Of a DNA stretch of 37,367 nucleotides, positions 8,030 to 15,306 are shown one piece after another. The stretch spans positions 1 through 37,367 of the forward strand of contig PXTN01000123.1 in assembly GCA_003022565.1 (NCBI GenBank). Reading direction: 5' to 3'. Made by a program: the position numbers and the translations under genes. The stretch's first letter is position 1. Each line of letters opens with the position of its first letter. This DNA comes from Bacteroidetes bacterium QS_3_64_15. GTDB taxonomy: Bacteria; Bacteroidota; Rhodothermia; Rhodothermales; Salinibacteraceae. The notes beneath the pieces were generated by a model. The model saw only the letters and a program-made list of their open reading frames with translations, did not search any database and was not told where the DNA came from.

Positions 8030-9241
8030 ATGCTCAACATAACCACCGTACGCGATGAAGTTCACACCGAGAACCTCCTTGTCGTCGGCGTCGACGTGAG
8101 CAAGGACAAGTTGGACCTCTATGCCGATCATACCGATCCAGCGGACAACCAGCGCCAGGAGCTCGATGGAGAGATTCCAAACCGTAGCGACGAGATCGAA
8201 GAGATGCTCCGCAGGCTCGCCGGCTATGCAGAAGAGAAGGGCCTTGAGGGGCTGCTTGTCATCTGCGAACCCACGGGCGGTTACGAGGATCAGCTCTTCG
8301 AGACGGCTCGTCGGCTCGGTCACGAGACCGCCTATGCCAACGGCGAGCATGTCTCGAAGGCCAGCGTCATCGAGTCCGGGGATCCGGGCAAGACTGACTC
8401 GATGGACGCTCGGGTGATTGCGATGATCGGAGAAATGGACAAGACCCAGCAGGAGCGCGTCTTGGAGGGAGAGCACGCGCTTCTCCGCGAATTGGGTCGG
8501 ATGTACGAGGCGGAGGACCAGGCCGTCGTCCGGGTTCGGTGCCGCCTGCATGATCTTTTGCGCAAGCTGTTTTGCGATCTGGAGAAGGGAAAGAGGTTTG
8601 TCTTCTCCAACACCGGCGGAGCAGTGGCGGAGATATACGGGTGGAACCCGCAGAAAATCGTCGACGACGGACGAGAGCGCTTCCGGAAAAAGATGAAAGA
8701 GAAGGTCAAAGGCGTGCATGAGGCGACCCTCCAGGCGCTCTTCGAGCAGGCCAGGCGGTCGGTTCGACAGCACCGCCCGCCGGCCGAGCGCGAGATGCTC
8801 GAAGAGCGCGTGCGGCAGCTGTGGGCCGATTACGCGCGACACGAGAGGCGCAAGGAGGAGATTGCCGCCCGGATGGGAGAGCTCTTTAAGCAGCTGAACC
8901 GGAAGGGCGAGGCGCCCGATCGGATCGATGGGATCGACGAGGCACTGATGGGAAGGCTCATCGCCGAATCCGGCCCGCTCTCCGACTTCGACCACTGGCG
9001 GGAAGTGCTGCACTACTGCGGATTGAACCTCTACGAGCGGGAAAGCGGGACCTATAAAGGAGAGACCAAAATCTCGAAGAAAGGCCGATCCCGGTTCCGG
9101 AAGGTGCTGGGACAGGCCGCGTTTGCTCTGGTGCAGGGCGAGGGTCCCTTCGCAGCCTACTTTGAGCGAAAACGAGCCGAGGGAATGAACTACTGGAAAA
9201 GCATGGTGGCAACGATGCGGAAGCTGTGCAAGGTGCTCTAA
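8030..9241 (+). CDS. IS110-family transposase (DEDD recombinase), C-terminally truncated
   Basis: RNA-guided type DEDD recombinase of IS110. ATG 8030 is chosen for its Shine-Dalgarno AAAGGAGG. The N-terminal RuvC-like domain shows Asp22 (VGVDVSKDKLDLY), Glu80 (CEPTGGYE), Asp123 and Asp126 (DSMDARVIA). A helical, charged middle follows, then the C-terminal Transposase_20 region (LIAESGPLSDF, LHYCGLNLYERESG, KISKKGRSRFRKVLGQAAFA). The protein stops after 403 residues at RKLCKVL. A perfect 19-bp tandem duplication there (9222-9240/9241-9259) shifts the frame and makes the TAA. Removing one copy restores a tail starting YGLTRSGTAYDP and ending at TAG 9339-9341, 430 aa in all. The tail looks like a normal family C-terminus, so the enzyme is probably impaired. 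A long antisense frame here is a shadow. Confidence 0.93.
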   Translation: MLNITTVRDEVHTENLLVVGVDVSKDKLDLYADHTDPADNQRQELDGEIPNRSDEIEEMLRRLAGYAEEKGLEGLLVICEPTGGYEDQLFETARRLGHETAYANGEHVSKASVIESGDPGKTDSMDARVIAMIGEMDKTQQERVLEGEHALLRELGRMYEAEDQAVVRVRCRLHDLLRKLFCDLEKGKRFVFSNTGGAVAEIYGWNPQKIVDDGRERFRKKMKEKVKGVHEATLQALFEQARRSVRQHRPPAEREMLEERVRQLWADYARHERRKEEIAARMGELFKQLNRKGEAPDRIDGIDEALMGRLIAESGPLSDFDHWREVLHYCGLNLYERESGTYKGETKISKKGRSRFRKVLGQAAFALVQGEGPFAAYFERKRAEGMNYWKSMVATMRKLCKVL

Positions 9242-9259
9242 GCTGTGCAAGGTGCTCTA
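9222..9259 (+). repeat. 19-bp perfect tandem duplication in the transposase 3' end
   Basis: AGCTGTGCAAGGTGCTCTA occurs twice head to tail. The junction creates the stop codon TAA (9239-9241). The duplication is the only difference needed to explain the shortened transposase. It is consistent with replication slippage or end-joining after the element arrived. Confidence 0.95.
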
Positions 9260-9341
9260 CGGTCTTACCCGGTCGGGAACAGCCTACGACCCGGCCCGGG
9301 TGTCGACCTGCGAGAGCCAGTACGCTGCGGCTCGCTCGTAG

Positions 9342-10034
9342 CCGTCACTCGTAGCTGACACGCTAACCGTCTGATTGCCACCCAAACTGAACGAGAAACT
9401 GAATAGTACAGAACCGAACCGATTAGTCGACTTACCAGCGGAAGAGGATCGCGACTACTGCTGGACCTCCTGACGCACCCGATGCACATGCGTTGGGAGA
9501 GTCCCTCCCCGACCTTTGTCCCTTCCGCTGCCTTACCGGGAGGAGCAAACATGGCCGATATGGTGAGATGGCCGGGTAGGAGCCTTCTGCTGCCTACAGC
9601 CGAACTTGGTACGATTGCCAGTTTGCTCCCGTTGTGAGAGATCAATCGGCGACCGCTGCTCTCAGTAACGAAGACCTGAAAAAGTGAGGCTTCTCCGACA
9701 GGTACCGGACCTGTCTCGCAATCCGACTTGACATTTACCCAATGGTGAGGTCGGGGTGACGGGCCAGTCCACGGGTTCTGCGATCGCTTGCTGACTGGAA
9801 CCAAGAATGAGCGTTGACAGAGCCCCACTCGGTCCAGAGACGCTGATCTGCGCTCCCGTCGGACTCACCGAAAAGCAGGAGGTGACATTGCTTCGCAGCG
9901 GGCATCGGGCGAGTGGATACGACGCCTTGTCGGCCCCCACGTCCAATTCCAATCCGGACAGTGCGACTGGCAGTACCGACGCGAGGCCTCCACTCCCATA
10001 CCCCCAGAAATCCCTCTTCAGCGCCCACAGACGC
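9342..10034. other. Non-coding stretch between IS110 element and tRNA-Arg
   Basis: About 700 bp with no gene I can support. A 187-aa minus frame (9265-9828) and a long plus frame starting at 9807 that runs across the tRNA lack any domain, signal sequence or plausible start, and are treated as chance. The right end of the IS110 element should lie in the first part. The next clear object is the tRNA terminator. Confidence 0.5.
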
Positions 10035-10069
10035 AAAAAAGCCCGCCTCAGCGACAAGCTGAACCGGGC
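10035..10069 (-). terminator. Intrinsic terminator of tRNA-Arg
   Basis: Read on the minus strand, a hairpin with arms GCCCGGTTCAGC and GCTGAGGCGGGC (two central imperfect pairs, 5-nt loop) is followed directly by six T residues (10040-10035). It begins 10 bases after the tRNA 3' end and closes that transcript. Confidence 0.85.
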
Positions 10070-10078
10070 GTCGAGTCG

Positions 10079-10152
10079 TGCGCTCGGGAGGATTCGAACC
10101 CCCGGCCTTCGGTACCGGAAACCGATGCTCTGTCCGACTGAGCTACGAGCGC
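10079..10152 (-). tRNA. tRNA-Arg (anticodon CCG)
   Basis: A complete 74-nt cloverleaf on the minus strand. The acceptor stem GCGCTCG/CGAGCGC is perfect (7 bp), the D-stem is GCTC/GAGC, and the anticodon stem TCGGT/ACCGA encloses loop TTCCGGT, giving anticodon CCG for the arginine codon CGG. The T-stem is GGGGG/CCTCC with one G-U pair and loop TTCGAAT. The discriminator base is A. CCA is not encoded, so it is added after transcription. CGG is common in this GC-rich sequence. Confidence 0.96.
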
Positions 10153-10308
10153 AAGGAGAGAGGATACCTGGCGGTCGCGTGTGGGGACCACTATGTTCGG
10201 CGCGGGTCCCAAAATGTTCCTACGAAGAATCCGCGAAGGGGCAAACAGGCGGAGGCCCTGTACTTTCAATCCGGCGCTTCCGACTCCCGCCTCGGCGCTT
10301 TCCCTCTC

Positions 10309-11298
10309 GTGGCCTCAATCCCCTCCGCGTCCCGACAGCCGTCGGGGCCGACCCTTCTCGATCCCTGGAGCCGCCCGGGCCGTCTTCCGCTGAATGGGCC
10401 CCTCGAACGATCGTCGGTCGACCGGACGACCCTCAGCTTCGTGACGGGGCTCCTGGGCCTTGGGGCGGCCTTCATCCTCTTCCAGTTCATCCTGACGCCG
10501 ATCATTCTGGTCCTCCAGATTGCGATGGCGGAGGGAGGACTGTCGATGGAGGCGCTCAACAGTCCGGAGCAACTGCTGGCGAGCTACACGCGGGAGCTCA
10601 TCCTCAGCAACAGCATTGGACAGGTTATAGGGCTAGCAATTCCCGCCCTGCTGGCGGCCCGGCTCCATTCCTCCGAGTGGGTTGGCTATCTGCGCCTCCG
10701 GAGCGTGGACGGACGGCTCCTGCTGCTAGCGTTGGTCGGGGTGGTCGGCCTGCAGCCGGTGACGCAATGGCTCGCAGAGCTCAACCGAGAGCTTCCGCTC
10801 CCTGAATCGGCGCGGCTGGTCGAGCAGTCCCAACTCGAACTCATCCGGCGCGTTCTTGAGAGCGACCTGGGACTCGTGTTCAACGTGGTGATGCTGGCCC
10901 TGGTGCCGGGCGTCTGCGAGGAACTCCTGTTTCGGGGGTACGCGCAGCGTCAATTCGAACGGGCCGCCGGGCCGGCCGGGGGCATCATTCTGGCCGGGGG
11001 GCTGTTTGGCCTTTATCACCTCCGGCCCTCCCAGCTCCTCCCACTGATCATGCTGGGCCTGTACATGGCCTATCTGGCATGGCGAACCGGCAGCCTCCTC
11101 CCGGCCATGGCCGTCCACGTCGCCCACAACGGATTCGCCGTGTTGGCCGCCCGGTACGTCGAGACGAGCCCCCGCTACGACCTGGAGGCGATCGAACAGG
11201 CCTCTATGCCCTGGTACGCCGTCCTACTGGGGTTCGTCATTGTCGGCGGCGTCCTCTATGTTATGCACACGCTCGCCCCTCACGTCCGGGACGAGTGA
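10309..11298 (+). CDS. CPBP-family intramembrane glutamic endopeptidase (CAAX protease-like)
   Basis: Polytopic inner-membrane protease of the CPBP/Abi family. The three family motifs are in order: EELLFRG with the paired glutamates at about residues 204-205, then FGLYHLRP, then HVAHN. Around them are about seven or eight hydrophobic helices (TLSFVTGLLGLGAAFILFQF at the start, VLLGFVIVGGVLYVM at the end). The open frame runs back into the tRNA, so the start must be internal. GTG 10309 gives 329 aa, but no ATG or ribosome site decides it. Family roles include prenyl-protein processing and bacteriocin self-immunity; the substrate here is unknown. A DUF2007 gene follows 43 bp later, then cdsA, suggesting one transcript. 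Confidence 0.87.
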   Translation: MASIPSASRQPSGPTLLDPWSRPGRLPLNGPLERSSVDRTTLSFVTGLLGLGAAFILFQFILTPIILVLQIAMAEGGLSMEALNSPEQLLASYTRELILSNSIGQVIGLAIPALLAARLHSSEWVGYLRLRSVDGRLLLLALVGVVGLQPVTQWLAELNRELPLPESARLVEQSQLELIRRVLESDLGLVFNVVMLALVPGVCEELLFRGYAQRQFERAAGPAGGIILAGGLFGLYHLRPSQLLPLIMLGLYMAYLAWRTGSLLPAMAVHVAHNGFAVLAARYVETSPRYDLEAIEQASMPWYAVLLGFVIVGGVLYVMHTLAPHVRDE

Positions 11299-11341
11299 CC
11301 AGGGGCGCCGCTCTTCTAATCCATGACTGATCTCTCATCCC

Positions 11342-11713
11342 ATGAGCAAACACGAGGACTGGGTAAGCGTCTTTCGGACCAGCACCGATTACGAGGCCGA
11401 CCTTGTGCGGGATCGGCTCGACGACAGCGGCATTCCGGCCGTCGTGCTTACGCAGCGCGACCACGCGTTCAACCTGACCGTGGGCGACCTCGCGTCGGTG
11501 CACGTGATGGTGCCCCCTGAGCAAGCCGACCAGGCGGTCGCGCTGTTGGAGGAGCAGCTTACCGATGAGGAATTGGAGGAGGCGGCCCTTGGGGCCGATC
11601 CGGACGCCCCGTCCGCGAACACGCCGGAGGAGGATTCGAAGCTCGATTCCGGCCACGAGCACATGGACCTTGGGCCGCCGGACGAGGAGGGGAGTGAGGA
11701 TGAATCCGCGTGA
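11342..11713 (+). CDS. DUF2007-domain protein
   Basis: Small soluble protein, 123 aa. Residues about 8-70 match the DUF2007 pattern: VSVFRTSTDYEADLVRDRLDDSGIPAVVL, then a strand pair, then VHVMVPPEQADQAVALLEE. This is a ferredoxin-like fold described only as a putative signal-transducing domain. The last 50 residues are an acidic, low-complexity tail (many Glu, Asp, Pro, Ser), as often seen in halophile proteins. Its stop overlaps a possible GTG start of cdsA (11710), so the two genes are probably co-transcribed and perhaps translationally coupled. Function unknown. Confidence 0.85.
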   Translation: MSKHEDWVSVFRTSTDYEADLVRDRLDDSGIPAVVLTQRDHAFNLTVGDLASVHVMVPPEQADQAVALLEEQLTDEELEEAALGADPDAPSANTPEEDSKLDSGHEHMDLGPPDEEGSEDESA

Positions 11714-11760
11714 CGCCGGCGGCGTCGGTACGGTGGTTGGAAGAAGCACATCTCGGACCC

Positions 11761-12579
11761 GTGAGTGACAATCTCCGCCGGGTCGTCACGGCCCTGCTGA
11801 CGGCCCCGGTTGTTCTGGTGTTGGCGTATCTGGGCGGATGGGCGTTTGCGGCGTTTGTAGCGCTCATCGGGGTGCTGGGCCAGCGCGAGCTCTACCAGAT
11901 GGCCCGCCAGGCGGGGGCGCAGCCCCACCGGACCGGCGGATTTGTGCTGGGGGGCCTGGTCGTGGCCACCGTGCTCCGCCCGACGCTCTGGCCTCTCGGG
12001 GCGATGGTGCTGTTGCTCTTTGTGGTAAGCGCCCCCCTACTGCTTCCGCAGGAGGACTTTCTGGTGAGCTTCACGGTGACCATCGCGGGGATCGTGTACC
12101 CGACGGCCCTGCTCGGAAGTCTCGTGTGGCTGCGGGAGGTGCGAAGCGCGGCGGTGACTGACGACGTTGCGTTCCGGCTGGTGCTGTTTGTTCTCTTGGT
12201 CGTGTGGGCCACCGACGTCGCGGCCTACTACGTGGGGCGAACGATCGGGCGCCGTCCCCTTGCGCCCACCATCTCCCCGAACAAGACGTGGGAGGGAACG
12301 CTCGGGGGGCTCGGCGCGGCGCTCGTCATTGGGCTTGCGCTCAAGCTTACGCTGGTCGACCTGCTGGCGTGGCCGCACGTCGCCGCGGTCATCGTCATTG
12401 GAGGGGGCATCAGTCAGTTGGGGGACCTTCTGGAGAGCACGCTCAAGCGCTCCACCAACGTGGACGATTCCAGTCAGTTGCTGCCGGGCCACGGTGGAAT
12501 GCTCGACCGCTTCGACGCCATGGCGGTGGCGGCGCCGCTCATCGTGCTGTACCTCCATCTGGTGGCCGGACTGTTTTAG
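11761..12579 (+). CDS. cdsA: Phosphatidate cytidylyltransferase (CDP-diacylglycerol synthase)
   Basis: Inner-membrane enzyme making CDP-diacylglycerol from phosphatidate and CTP, the branch point for phospholipid synthesis. The protein has about eight hydrophobic segments, the family string APTISPNKTWEGTLGG in the middle, and the C-terminal signature region around LLPGHGGMLDRFDA. One signature position is unusual: where the CdsA pattern has Lys/Gln-Asp, this protein reads Asp-Asp (KRSTNVDDSSQ). GTG 11761 is preferred because SDNLRRVVTALL begins the first helix cleanly; GTG 11710 would overlap the previous stop and add 17 residues. The stop codon TAG lies inside a 16-bp tandem repeat. Confidence 0.93.
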   Translation: MSDNLRRVVTALLTAPVVLVLAYLGGWAFAAFVALIGVLGQRELYQMARQAGAQPHRTGGFVLGGLVVATVLRPTLWPLGAMVLLLFVVSAPLLLPQEDFLVSFTVTIAGIVYPTALLGSLVWLREVRSAAVTDDVAFRLVLFVLLVVWATDVAAYYVGRTIGRRPLAPTISPNKTWEGTLGGLGAALVIGLALKLTLVDLLAWPHVAAVIVIGGGISQLGDLLESTLKRSTNVDDSSQLLPGHGGMLDRFDAMAVAAPLIVLYLHLVAGLF

Positions 12580-12606
12580 GGACAGGTGGCTTTAGGGACA
12601 GGTGGC
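12575..12606 (+). repeat. 16-bp perfect tandem repeat overlapping the cdsA stop codon
   Basis: TTTAGGGACAGGTGGC is present at 12575-12590 and again at 12591-12606. The first copy contains the cdsA stop codon, so the second copy carries an in-register duplicate of the gene's last bases. It looks like a slippage duplication at the junction between gene and repeat island. Confidence 0.9.
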
Positions 12607-12617
12607 CGGGACAGCTC

Positions 12618-12699
12618 GTAGTGCGTGGTATGTATACGTTCTCGGAAAGAAAGGATCCGCAATACGAAATACGCACTACGCACCACGCAATACGCGCGT
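12618..12699. repeat. Short-word inverted repeat island (ANNACGC heptamers)
   Basis: The right arm (12661-12698) reads as successive heptamers AATACGA, AATACGC, ACTACGC, ACCACGC, AATACGC. The left arm (12618-12639) holds the complements: GTAGTGCGT (12618-12626) faces ACGCACTAC (12671-12679), and GCGTGGT (12623-12629) faces ACCACGC (12682-12688). The two arms are separated by about 30 nt. It is the same style as the island at 1024, built of different words. Confidence 0.65.
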
Positions 12700-12799
12700 T
12701 CAGGGACGCTGGAATTTTGGTTCAATTGACCCGATCCTCTGTCGAAGGTCGAACGGACGCTTTTCGTACCGACAGGAACGACGGCTCCGACGTGAGAGT

Positions 12800-12807
12800 T
12801 ACTTTTG
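12800..12807 (+). promoter_or_regulatory. Possible -7 box of a Bacteroidota-type promoter
   Basis: TACTTTTG matches the Bacteroidota -7 consensus TAnnTTTG exactly and lies 34 bases before the ATG of the small membrane protein that leads into mutL. I see no clear -33 TTG box at the right distance. If real, it would start a transcript for the 66-aa protein and mutL with a leader of about 28 nt. Confidence 0.35.
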
Positions 12808-12841
12808 ACGTACGAATCTTCGACAGTGAACCGGCGCAGAT

Positions 12842-13042
12842 ATGGGTCTTTTCAGCGCAGGGCGTGGGCCCCGAACGTTCGAGTACGAGCCTCGGCACTA
12901 CGATCCGGAGGGGGATGAGGACCGAGACATCAAGCGCCGAATGAAGTCTCGACGCGCCCGTCAAGCGCAAAATGGCCCGCTGAGTCTCCTCTTCTTCCTT
13001 GCGCTGTTGTTCCTCACGCTGCTCCTCTACTACTCGCTGTAA
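12842..13042 (+). CDS. Small membrane protein preceding mutL
   Basis: A 66-aa protein: a basic/acidic N-terminal part (FEYEPRHYDPEGDEDRDIKRRMKSRRARQ is its core) followed by one C-terminal transmembrane helix (about residues 46-64, LSLLFFLALLFLTLLLYY). The 'RxFxYxPRxYxPE' beginning is shared with small proteins found next to mutL in other Bacteroidota; some databases misname these as riboflavin synthase subunit beta. It ends 21 bp before mutL, so co-transcription is very likely. The role is unknown; a tail-anchored topology with the charged part in the cytoplasm fits. Confidence 0.8.
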   Translation: MGLFSAGRGPRTFEYEPRHYDPEGDEDRDIKRRMKSRRARQAQNGPLSLLFFLALLFLTLLLYYSL

Positions 13043-13063
13043 GCGCACCACTCCGTTCCTGCC

Positions 13064-15061
13064 GTGGCCGACGAGTCCACCGCGACCGAGGGCCTCATTG
13101 AGGTCATGTCCGATCGCCTCGCCAACCAGATTGCGGCGGGGGAGGTGGTGCAACGGCCCGCGTCGGTGGCGAAGGAGTTGATTGAAAACGCGCTTGACGC
13201 AGGAGCCTCGTCCGTGGAGGTGCTCCTGAAAGACGCCGGCACCACCCTCGTGCAGGTCCTCGACGACGGCTGTGGCATGGGGCCGGCCGATGCCGAGCGC
13301 TGCTTCGAACGGCACGCGACCAGCAAGGTGCGCTCGGTGGACGACCTGCAGGGCATCCGGACGCTCGGCTTCCGGGGGGAGGCGCTCGCGTCCATCGCCG
13401 CCGTGGCGCAGGTGACCCTCAAGACGAAGCGGGTGGAGGACGAGGCCGGCACCCTGGTTCGGGTGGAGGGGGGCGAACAGGTTGAAACGCGCCCCTGCGC
13501 GATCCCCGACGGTACGTCGGTCGCCGTCCGCAACCTCTTTTACAACGTCCCGGCCCGGCGCAACTTTCTGAAGACGCCGGCGACGGAGCTCAAGCACCTC
13601 ACGCAGACCGTCCAGTCGCTGGCCCTGGCCAATCCGGAGGTCGCGGTCCGCCTCGAACACGACGGCCACGAGCACTACGACCTCCCTGCCGCTCCGGACG
13701 ACGACTGGCACGCGGCCACCCGGGCTCGCATCCTCGGTCTCTATGGTGGCGAGCACGAGGACGAGCTGGTGCCGGTTCAGGATTCGTCGAGCGATCTTAC
13801 GGTGCGCGGGTTCGTGGGGGCGCCGTCATTTCACCGCAAGACCCGGGGCGAGCAGTTTCTGTTCGTCAACGGCCGGGCCGTGAGCGATCGGTACCTGAGC
13901 CACGCGGTTAAGAAGGCCTACGGCGAGCTGGTGCCGGACGGGGCGTTTCCATTTTTCGCCCTCTTTCTGACGATGAAGCCGCAGCGCGTGGACGTAAACG
14001 TGCATCCGCAGAAGGAGGAGGTGAAGTTTGACGATCGGAGCGGCATCTACGCGTTTCTCCGGAGCGCCGTGCGCGAAGCCCTCGGGCGCGTCCACGTGTC
14101 CCCACAGCTCGATGGGGACGGAGAGCGCGACACAGACGCTCCGGCAGACGACGAGGGGCCGTCTGCGAACGGGACCTCCCGGTCTTCCGGAGAGGGCGAT
14201 TCCTCGTCGGGCCGGTCCGCGCCGACCTCGTTCCAGCCCCGCCGGTCGTCCGACGATTCGTCGTCGACCACCAGCGGCCGTTCGTCGTCCCGTCCCTCCC
14301 CGTCGCGGTCGCGCGGGCAGGAGCGGAGCGATTCCTCCGTGCCCCCCGGCGACCAGTCCGACGCCCTGTACCGCCCGCCGGACGAGGCGCCCGACGACAC
14401 CTCGCCGGACTCCGCCCTCCGTCCGGATCGGGAGGACTCGGACTCTGCGTCGGACCCGGACACTGAGTCGGACCCAGAGGAACCGTCGGGCCAGGATCGG
14501 CGCCTGGTGTGGGGACTGCACGACACCTACGTCGTGACCCCGACCGACACCGGCATGATGATCGTGGACCAGCGGGCGGCGCACCTGCGCATTCTCTACG
14601 AGCGAGCACAGGCCCATCTCCGGCAACAGCGGGGCGAATCGCAGCGCCTGCTCTTCCCGCACACCATCGACTTGTCGCCTGCCGAGGTGGAGCTGTTGGA
14701 GGAGCTGCGCGACGACCTCGACGCGCTCGGCTTCGAATGGGAGCGCCTCAGCGGGCGCACCGTCTCCGTCCGCGGCGTGCCCACCGACGTGCCGGACGGC
14801 GACGAGGACGCAATCCTGGAAGAGATTCTGGAGCAGTACACCTCCGGCCAAGGACCGGTCGACGACGAGCGGCGGGAGCACCTCGCCAAGACGATGGCCC
14901 AGCGCAGCGCGGTGGAGCGAGGGCAGCCACTGTCGGCGGACGAGCGGCGCGCCCTCCTGGACGACCTCTTCGACTGCGAGATGCCGTACGCCGACCCCAC
15001 CGGCACGCCGACCATCGTGAAGCTGTCGATGGAGGAGCTCGCCGATCGGTTTGGGCGGTAA
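13064..15061 (+). CDS. mutL: DNA mismatch repair protein MutL
   Basis: Matchmaker ATPase of mismatch repair. GTG 13064 is used; an internal ATG at 13106 is possible, but the upstream residues lead properly into DRLANQIAAGEVVQRP. The GHKL ATPase (about residues 1-340) is complete: ELIENALDAGA, DDGCGMG, RHATSKV, LGFRGEALASI, NVPARRNFLK. About residues 350-480 form a long linker rich in Ser, Asp, Arg and Pro. The C-terminal dimerisation domain begins near 485. The endonuclease motif DQHAxxExxxxE is degenerate (DQRAAHLRILYE, residues 502-513), and the CPHGRP-type metal site is replaced by CEMPYADPTG. The length of 665 aa is normal. Preceded closely by the small membrane-protein gene. Confidence 0.97.
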   Translation: MADESTATEGLIEVMSDRLANQIAAGEVVQRPASVAKELIENALDAGASSVEVLLKDAGTTLVQVLDDGCGMGPADAERCFERHATSKVRSVDDLQGIRTLGFRGEALASIAAVAQVTLKTKRVEDEAGTLVRVEGGEQVETRPCAIPDGTSVAVRNLFYNVPARRNFLKTPATELKHLTQTVQSLALANPEVAVRLEHDGHEHYDLPAAPDDDWHAATRARILGLYGGEHEDELVPVQDSSSDLTVRGFVGAPSFHRKTRGEQFLFVNGRAVSDRYLSHAVKKAYGELVPDGAFPFFALFLTMKPQRVDVNVHPQKEEVKFDDRSGIYAFLRSAVREALGRVHVSPQLDGDGERDTDAPADDEGPSANGTSRSSGEGDSSSGRSAPTSFQPRRSSDDSSSTTSGRSSSRPSPSRSRGQERSDSSVPPGDQSDALYRPPDEAPDDTSPDSALRPDREDSDSASDPDTESDPEEPSGQDRRLVWGLHDTYVVTPTDTGMMIVDQRAAHLRILYERAQAHLRQQRGESQRLLFPHTIDLSPAEVELLEELRDDLDALGFEWERLSGRTVSVRGVPTDVPDGDEDAILEEILEQYTSGQGPVDDERREHLAKTMAQRSAVERGQPLSADERRALLDDLFDCEMPYADPTGTPTIVKLSMEELADRFGR

Positions 15062-15306
15062 CCGACTGCGTTCGCTTTGCGGTGTTGTGCAGGGGCAAAG
15101 TCGTCCGTCCCAGCAACGCATCGGGGTACGGCACGCGCCGTGAGAGGAACAGCCGCACATGCCTCGCACGTAGCGGTGGTCGAGCGTACCTTCACCCCGG
15201 ACCTAATCGGAGCCACCGGTCAGTCCCCCATCGGCGGAGTTGAAACCCCCGTCCTCGAATCTGATTTCTCCTTATTCGACGCCTGCGTTACCGCTCGCTC
15301 TAATCG

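Larger units (their letters stand above)
7970..9341 (+). mobile_element. IS110-family insertion sequence (minimal extent; true ends not resolved)
   Basis: This is the minimal element, from the leader hairpin to the original stop codon of the transposase. IS110 elements lack terminal inverted repeats and usually make no clear target duplication, so the ends cannot be read from one copy; none were evident on inspection. In this family the non-coding end next to the transposase encodes a bridge RNA that selects target and donor DNA (shown for IS621), so the DNA before 8030 is the likely RNA-coding end. The transposase has a strong Shine-Dalgarno sequence, unlike host genes here, as expected of a recent arrival. 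Confidence 0.75.

Noticed and set aside
7940-9250. 436-aa open frame antisense to the IS110 transposase
   Set aside because: It is the mirror of a long GC-rich coding frame, has no domain, and the plus-strand protein carries all DEDD residues.
10078-10308. N-terminal extension of the CPBP protease through the tRNA gene
   Set aside because: The frame crosses the whole tRNA-Arg, has no membrane or family features before about 10390, and the tRNA is on the other strand.
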